This document shows, one piece after another, positions 5,025 to 7,807 of a stretch of DNA of 7,807 bases. Position 1 is the first letter of the stretch, and every line of letters begins with the position of its first letter. Where the stretch lies: assembly GCA_902492545.1 (NCBI GenBank), contig CABULX010000101.1, positions 1 to 7,807 of the forward strand, written 5' to 3'. The position numbers and the translations under genes are program-made. Source of the stretch: an uncultured Collinsella sp. Its GTDB lineage: Bacteria > Actinomycetota > Coriobacteriia > Coriobacteriales > Coriobacteriaceae. Below the pieces are notes generated by a model. That model saw nothing but the letters and a program-made list of their open reading frames with translations, ran no database searches and had not been told where the DNA came from.

Positions 5025-6937
5025 AGGGCAGGGACTTCCGGCTCATCGTCGAGCTGCGGAATGGTGCCTACCACGTTGTCCGCCAGCCAATTCATCTCGA
5101 CAATCTGCGTGCTCGGCAGCGGAGGGAAGCCTTCGATCTGTACCACGCCGTTCTGACTGTGGAGCTCGCCGCCAAAGGGGTTGATGGATCCCTCGACAAT
5201 GCCGTTGCGGAGCAACTGCACGAGTTTGCGCGTCTGGTAGGGTAGGCCCGGAGCGTAACGGATGTCGATAACGCCAGAGCTCATGCCGTACCAGTAGTTG
5301 ACGGCGCGCACTTGGTTGTCATCGCTGGTCTCGTCCCACGTGCCGTGCAGAAGGCTGCGAACGATGAGCTCGTAGTAACGGCCCCAGTTCCATACCGGCA
5401 TGGCGATGCCGGAAACCTTGCCATCGACCAGGCGGTGGAGTCCGTAGGCCGTAGGGTCTTCGAGCGACTTTGACATGTCAGCGCCGGTCATGACGCTCAC
5501 GCCTTCGCGGCACATGGCCTCGGCAAGACCGCCGGCGGGTACATCGCCCCAGGTGAGGATAATTTGCGCGCGGGGGTCGAGCAGCGAGGCACCGATGGCA
5601 AAGGCATTGATCTCGCTGAGCGCGCCGGATGCGAAGACCGACGCGTGGTAGCCGATGCGATGGTTGTCTGCCATGCTGGCGGCAAGGGCGCCCAGGAGGA
5701 ACTTGGCCTCGTACATCTTGCCAAAGTACGAACGGACGCTTTGGTGGGGAAGGCCGATAGAGCAGTTGAGGAACCGAACCTGGGGATACTCAACGGCAGC
5801 TCTGAGCGTGTATTCCATCAGGCGGTGCGAGGTCGAGAAGATGACGTTGTCTCCATGTTTGACAGCCGTTTCCACGGCGGCGTAGAACACGTCCGGATCG
5901 TGACAGTCCTCGAACGCCTCGGTGCGCACGATACCGTCAAAGTGCTCATCGAGATACTGGCGTCCTTGGTCGTGCAGACTGTCCCAGCTCGACGCCGCAC
6001 AGGGGAACTCATGGATAAAGGCGATACACAGGGGGTTGGCCGTCGAATAGACAGTCTTGCCCATAAAGAAGTTGAGCACGCCGGAGGTGGACTTGGTGGG
6101 CGACTCCTCCTCATCGACGCTCGGCGCTTCGACAAGATCGACCTTGTCCTCGTCATTTTTGCCGGCAATGACCAGCTCGCGCCAAATCTTGCACAGGCGG
6201 TTTACGACGATATCCGTCGGCGTATCCAGCAGGCGGTCCTGGTTGTACACATTGAGGTAAACGAGCATGGCGTCGGCAGGCGTAATGTCCAGGTGGTCGC
6301 CGCCTGCGCGAAGGTAGGCGCGCTTAAAGAGCAGGAAGGTGTGGCGTAGGTAGTCGACCTTTTTCTGCGGCCATTTTTCGATAAGGTTCTGACCGAGCAT
6401 CTTGGCGAGCGTCTCGTAGCTTCCCTCACGCGAGAACTCGATCTCGTATAGGGGGCAGACGCGCCAAAACGCGCAGAATTCACCGTACAGGCGGCTTTCG
6501 ACGGAATCCCATGTGCCGGGGTAGAGACGGGTGACCCTGGCCGAAACCGTTGGAGCGTCCAGGAATTTGAGGACACTGACGCGTTTGTTGCCTTCCTGGA
6601 CATAGAACCGATGCATGAACTCGGTGACGATGATGGGGTCGCGATAGCCCTCGGTTACCTGGATGTCGTAGAGGTTGGACCACTTGCGGGCGAACTCGGT
6701 GTTAAACGGCAGCAGGGGCATAAAGTTGCATGAAAAGGCGGGCTGACGGCCCTTGGTGACCGTGCCGACGACCATTTCGAGCGGAATATCCCGCAGGCCG
6801 ACGCTCACTCGCTGACCTAAGGGGAGCTGAGCAACCAAGCTATCGAGGTCCGTAAGGTATGGATGCTCGCTTTGGCTAATGGCGCGACGGCGTCCCTGCT
6901 CGCCGCGCTTGCGTGCTTGACGATAGGCCTCTTCCAT
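5021..6937 (-). CDS. cytoplasmic ParB-like / BMP (PnrA-type) ligand-binding fusion protein
   Basis: This 638-residue protein has two parts. Residues about 36-135 look like a ParB/sulfiredoxin-fold region: IPLEMVVGT (51-59), DPIIVTEFMHRFYVQEGNKR (100-119) and VSVLKFL, where EGNKR resembles the ParB box II. A helical middle and an acidic linker (about 262-285) follow. Residues about 300-600 match the BMP family of basic membrane lipoproteins, which bind purine nucleosides: FIHEFPCAASSWDSLHDQG (307-325), EAKFLLGALAASMADNHRIGY (410-430) and a closing INPFGGELHSQNGVV (585-599). The N-terminus MEEAYRQARKRGEQGRRR is highly charged, with no signal peptide, lipobox or membrane span, so the protein should stay in the cytoplasm, unlike classic BMP proteins. 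AAGGGAG (6951-6945) lies 8 bases before the ATG. It is coupled to the phosphoesterase gene. Function unknown; nucleoside sensing is inference. Confidence 0.85.
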   Translation of the reverse strand: MEEAYRQARKRGEQGRRRAISQSEHPYLTDLDSLVAQLPLGQRVSVGLRDIPLEMVVGTVTKGRQPAFSCNFMPLLPFNTEFARKWSNLYDIQVTEGYRDPIIVTEFMHRFYVQEGNKRVSVLKFLDAPTVSARVTRLYPGTWDSVESRLYGEFCAFWRVCPLYEIEFSREGSYETLAKMLGQNLIEKWPQKKVDYLRHTFLLFKRAYLRAGGDHLDITPADAMLVYLNVYNQDRLLDTPTDIVVNRLCKIWRELVIAGKNDEDKVDLVEAPSVDEEESPTKSTSGVLNFFMGKTVYSTANPLCIAFIHEFPCAASSWDSLHDQGRQYLDEHFDGIVRTEAFEDCHDPDVFYAAVETAVKHGDNVIFSTSHRLMEYTLRAAVEYPQVRFLNCSIGLPHQSVRSYFGKMYEAKFLLGALAASMADNHRIGYHASVFASGALSEINAFAIGASLLDPRAQIILTWGDVPAGGLAEAMCREGVSVMTGADMSKSLEDPTAYGLHRLVDGKVSGIAMPVWNWGRYYELIVRSLLHGTWDETSDDNQVRAVNYWYGMSSGVIDIRYAPGLPYQTRKLVQLLRNGIVEGSINPFGGELHSQNGVVQIEGFPPLPSTQIVEMNWLADNVVGTIPQLDDEPEVPAL

Positions 6938-6977
6938 GGTGTCTACTCCCTTAGTCGTTTAAACAACGATATGAACC

Positions 6978-7005
6978 ATGGTACCACGAATGAAAACCAC
7001 TACAA
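6978..7005 (-). promoter_or_regulatory. weak candidate promoter for the BMP-phosphoesterase pair
   Basis: On the minus strand TTGTAG (7005-7000) and TACCAT (6983-6978) are spaced by 16 bases and lie about 40 bases before the BMP-like start codon. The -10 matches four of six positions and the -35 only three. The -35 would fall inside the second REP-like copy. A nearby GTTTAAAC palindrome (6957-6964) has no assigned role. The alternative is that the pair is transcribed from the MscS promoter by read-through. Confidence 0.25.
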
Positions 7006-7032
7006 AGATGCCTGTCCCCTTTGCGGTGGTTT
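6994..7032 (-). repeat. REP-like palindrome, copy 2, at the MscS-family stop codon
   Basis: AAACCACTACAAAG (6994-7007) pairs with CTTTGCGGTGGTTT (7019-7032) with one G.U pair and one A/C mismatch around an 11-base loop. Read on the minus strand it starts AACCACCGCAAAGGGGACA (7031-7013), matching copy 1 at 17 of 19 bases in the same orientation, and it overlaps the TAA stop codon of the MscS-family gene (7033-7031). The inner half has diverged from copy 1, with GGCAT in the loop in place of the continued GGGGACA palindrome. The far arm ends in TTTTC on the minus strand, so it may terminate MscS transcription. Confidence 0.72.
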
Positions 7033-7798
7033 AGGCGATGATGGGGGCGATGGCGCGGATGCAGGCGTCGGCTGCCGTGAAAGTAGTGCTGTCGTCGCTG
7101 ACGATAAAGATGATCTTTCCTTTGATGCCAAAGTCGCCGATTTCGCTAAAGAGTACGTAGGGCTCCTTGTCAAAGCCCGAGATGGGCGAGACGGCCGTTT
7201 TGGTTGCGCTCGTGAGCTCGTCTGCCAGCACGTCAAGGGAGGCCCACTTAGACGTGTCCTTTACGGCAACGGGCACGGCCACGCGCCCAAAGGGCATCAA
7301 ATGCACGAGCGTGTTCTTGGAGATGTTGGAATTGGGCACAATGATGGTCTGTCCACAGGCATCCTCAATCGTCGTATGGCGCCAAGTGATGTCTTGGACA
7401 ACGCCGGATACGCCGCCGACCTCGATATTGTCGCCGGGTTTGATGATGCCCATAAAGGTCACCTGCATGCCGCCGATAAGGTTTGATAGCGTGTCCTGAA
7501 AGCCGAGCGAGATGGCGATGCCGCCGACGCCAAGAGCGGCGACGAGGGCGTTTGCATTAATGCCAAAACAGTTGTCGAGGATAAAGCTGCCGCCAATCAT
7601 CCAGATGACGGCGCGCGCGATGTTGATGAAGATACTCGATGCCGGAAGCGGGTTATCGTCTCGGTTAAGCAGATGGTTCAGGGTCTTGGATACGACCTTG
7701 GCGGCGACGGCGGTGCCTATCGCCAAGATGACGGCCCAGATGATGTTGTGGACCCATCGTTGTGCAAAGAAATGAAGAATCGGCTCAAACAATTCCAT
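7031..7798 (-). CDS. MscS-family small-conductance mechanosensitive channel
   Basis: This is an inner-membrane channel that opens on membrane tension to release solutes during hypo-osmotic shock. The protein is 255 residues, close to the 286 of E. coli MscS. Three membrane spans are expected at about 16-38, 57-76 and 83-113. The last is the pore helix ANALVAALGVGGIAISLGF (82-100), rich in Gly and Ala packing residues, followed by QDTLSNLIGG. The cytoplasmic beta domain follows with PGDNIEVGGVSG (121-132), WRHTTIED and VPNS (154-157), then the C-terminal alpha/beta cage. The ATG at 7798-7796 is 9 bases from the window edge, no Shine-Dalgarno is visible in those bases, and the frame stays open to the edge, so the true start could lie outside. 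The TAA stop touches the second REP-like repeat. Confidence 0.92.
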   Translation of the reverse strand: MELFEPILHFFAQRWVHNIIWAVILAIGTAVAAKVVSKTLNHLLNRDDNPLPASSIFINIARAVIWMIGGSFILDNCFGINANALVAALGVGGIAISLGFQDTLSNLIGGMQVTFMGIIKPGDNIEVGGVSGVVQDITWRHTTIEDACGQTIIVPNSNISKNTLVHLMPFGRVAVPVAVKDTSKWASLDVLADELTSATKTAVSPISGFDKEPYVLFSEIGDFGIKGKIIFIVSDDSTTFTAADACIRAIAPIIA

Positions 7799-7807
7799 GT
7801 AGGGAAA

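Noticed and set aside
4401..5156. A 251-residue plus-strand open frame across the phosphoesterase gene
   Set aside because: The minus-strand frame carries all calcineurin-like metal motifs in order; this frame has none.
5564..6349. A 261-residue plus-strand open frame inside the BMP-like gene
   Set aside because: It is antisense to a protein with clear family motifs and shows no motifs of its own.
6863..7486. A 207-residue plus-strand open frame spanning the BMP/MscS gap
   Set aside because: It crosses the start of one clear gene, the repeat and the end of another, and has no recognisable domain.

Overview
The window reads as chromosomal DNA of a Gram-positive, moderately GC-rich actinobacterium of the class Coriobacteriia, most likely Collinsella or a close relative. 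This is inferred from the EF-Tu, L11, L1, SecE and NusG sequences, from codon use rich in C or G at third positions, and from Clostridia/Coriobacteriia-type accessory proteins on the minus strand. The genus is a recognition-based guess, not a search result.

Left part, + strand (1-4263): a translation and transcription housekeeping block. The 3' two thirds of a tRNA-Met (anticodon CAT) lead into tuf (EF-Tu), which ends at a strong intrinsic terminator. A gap of about 215 bases without a gene then carries a sigma-70-like promoter. It is followed by rpmG (zinc-type L33), tRNA-Trp, secE, nusG, rplK (L11) and rplA (L1), closed by a 17-bp terminator. The rpmG-tRNA(Trp)-secE-nusG-rplK-rplA order is the widely conserved bacterial arrangement. 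Three spacers hold hairpins that may be regulatory: the tRNA-Met/tuf leader, the tRNA-Trp/secE gap, and the rplK/rplA gap, which is a candidate L1 autoregulatory site.

Right part, - strand (4280-7807): three genes convergent with the ribosomal block, transcribed right to left. First is an MscS-family mechanosensitive channel. Next is a 638-residue protein joining a ParB-like N-terminal region to a BMP/PnrA-type nucleoside-binding domain without any secretion signal. Last is a calcineurin-like metallophosphoesterase whose start codon overlaps the stop codon of the BMP gene (ATGA). The BMP/phosphoesterase pair is the least explained part of the window. It looks like a cytoplasmic ligand-binding protein translationally coupled to a phosphoesterase, and its function is unknown to me.

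Two copies of a short palindromic repeat (core AAAGGGGACA, preceded by AACCACC) lie directly at the stop codons of the phosphoesterase gene and the MscS gene, in the same orientation. They look like a REP-type dispersed element used at gene ends. No CRISPR, prophage, transposase gene or rRNA was seen.
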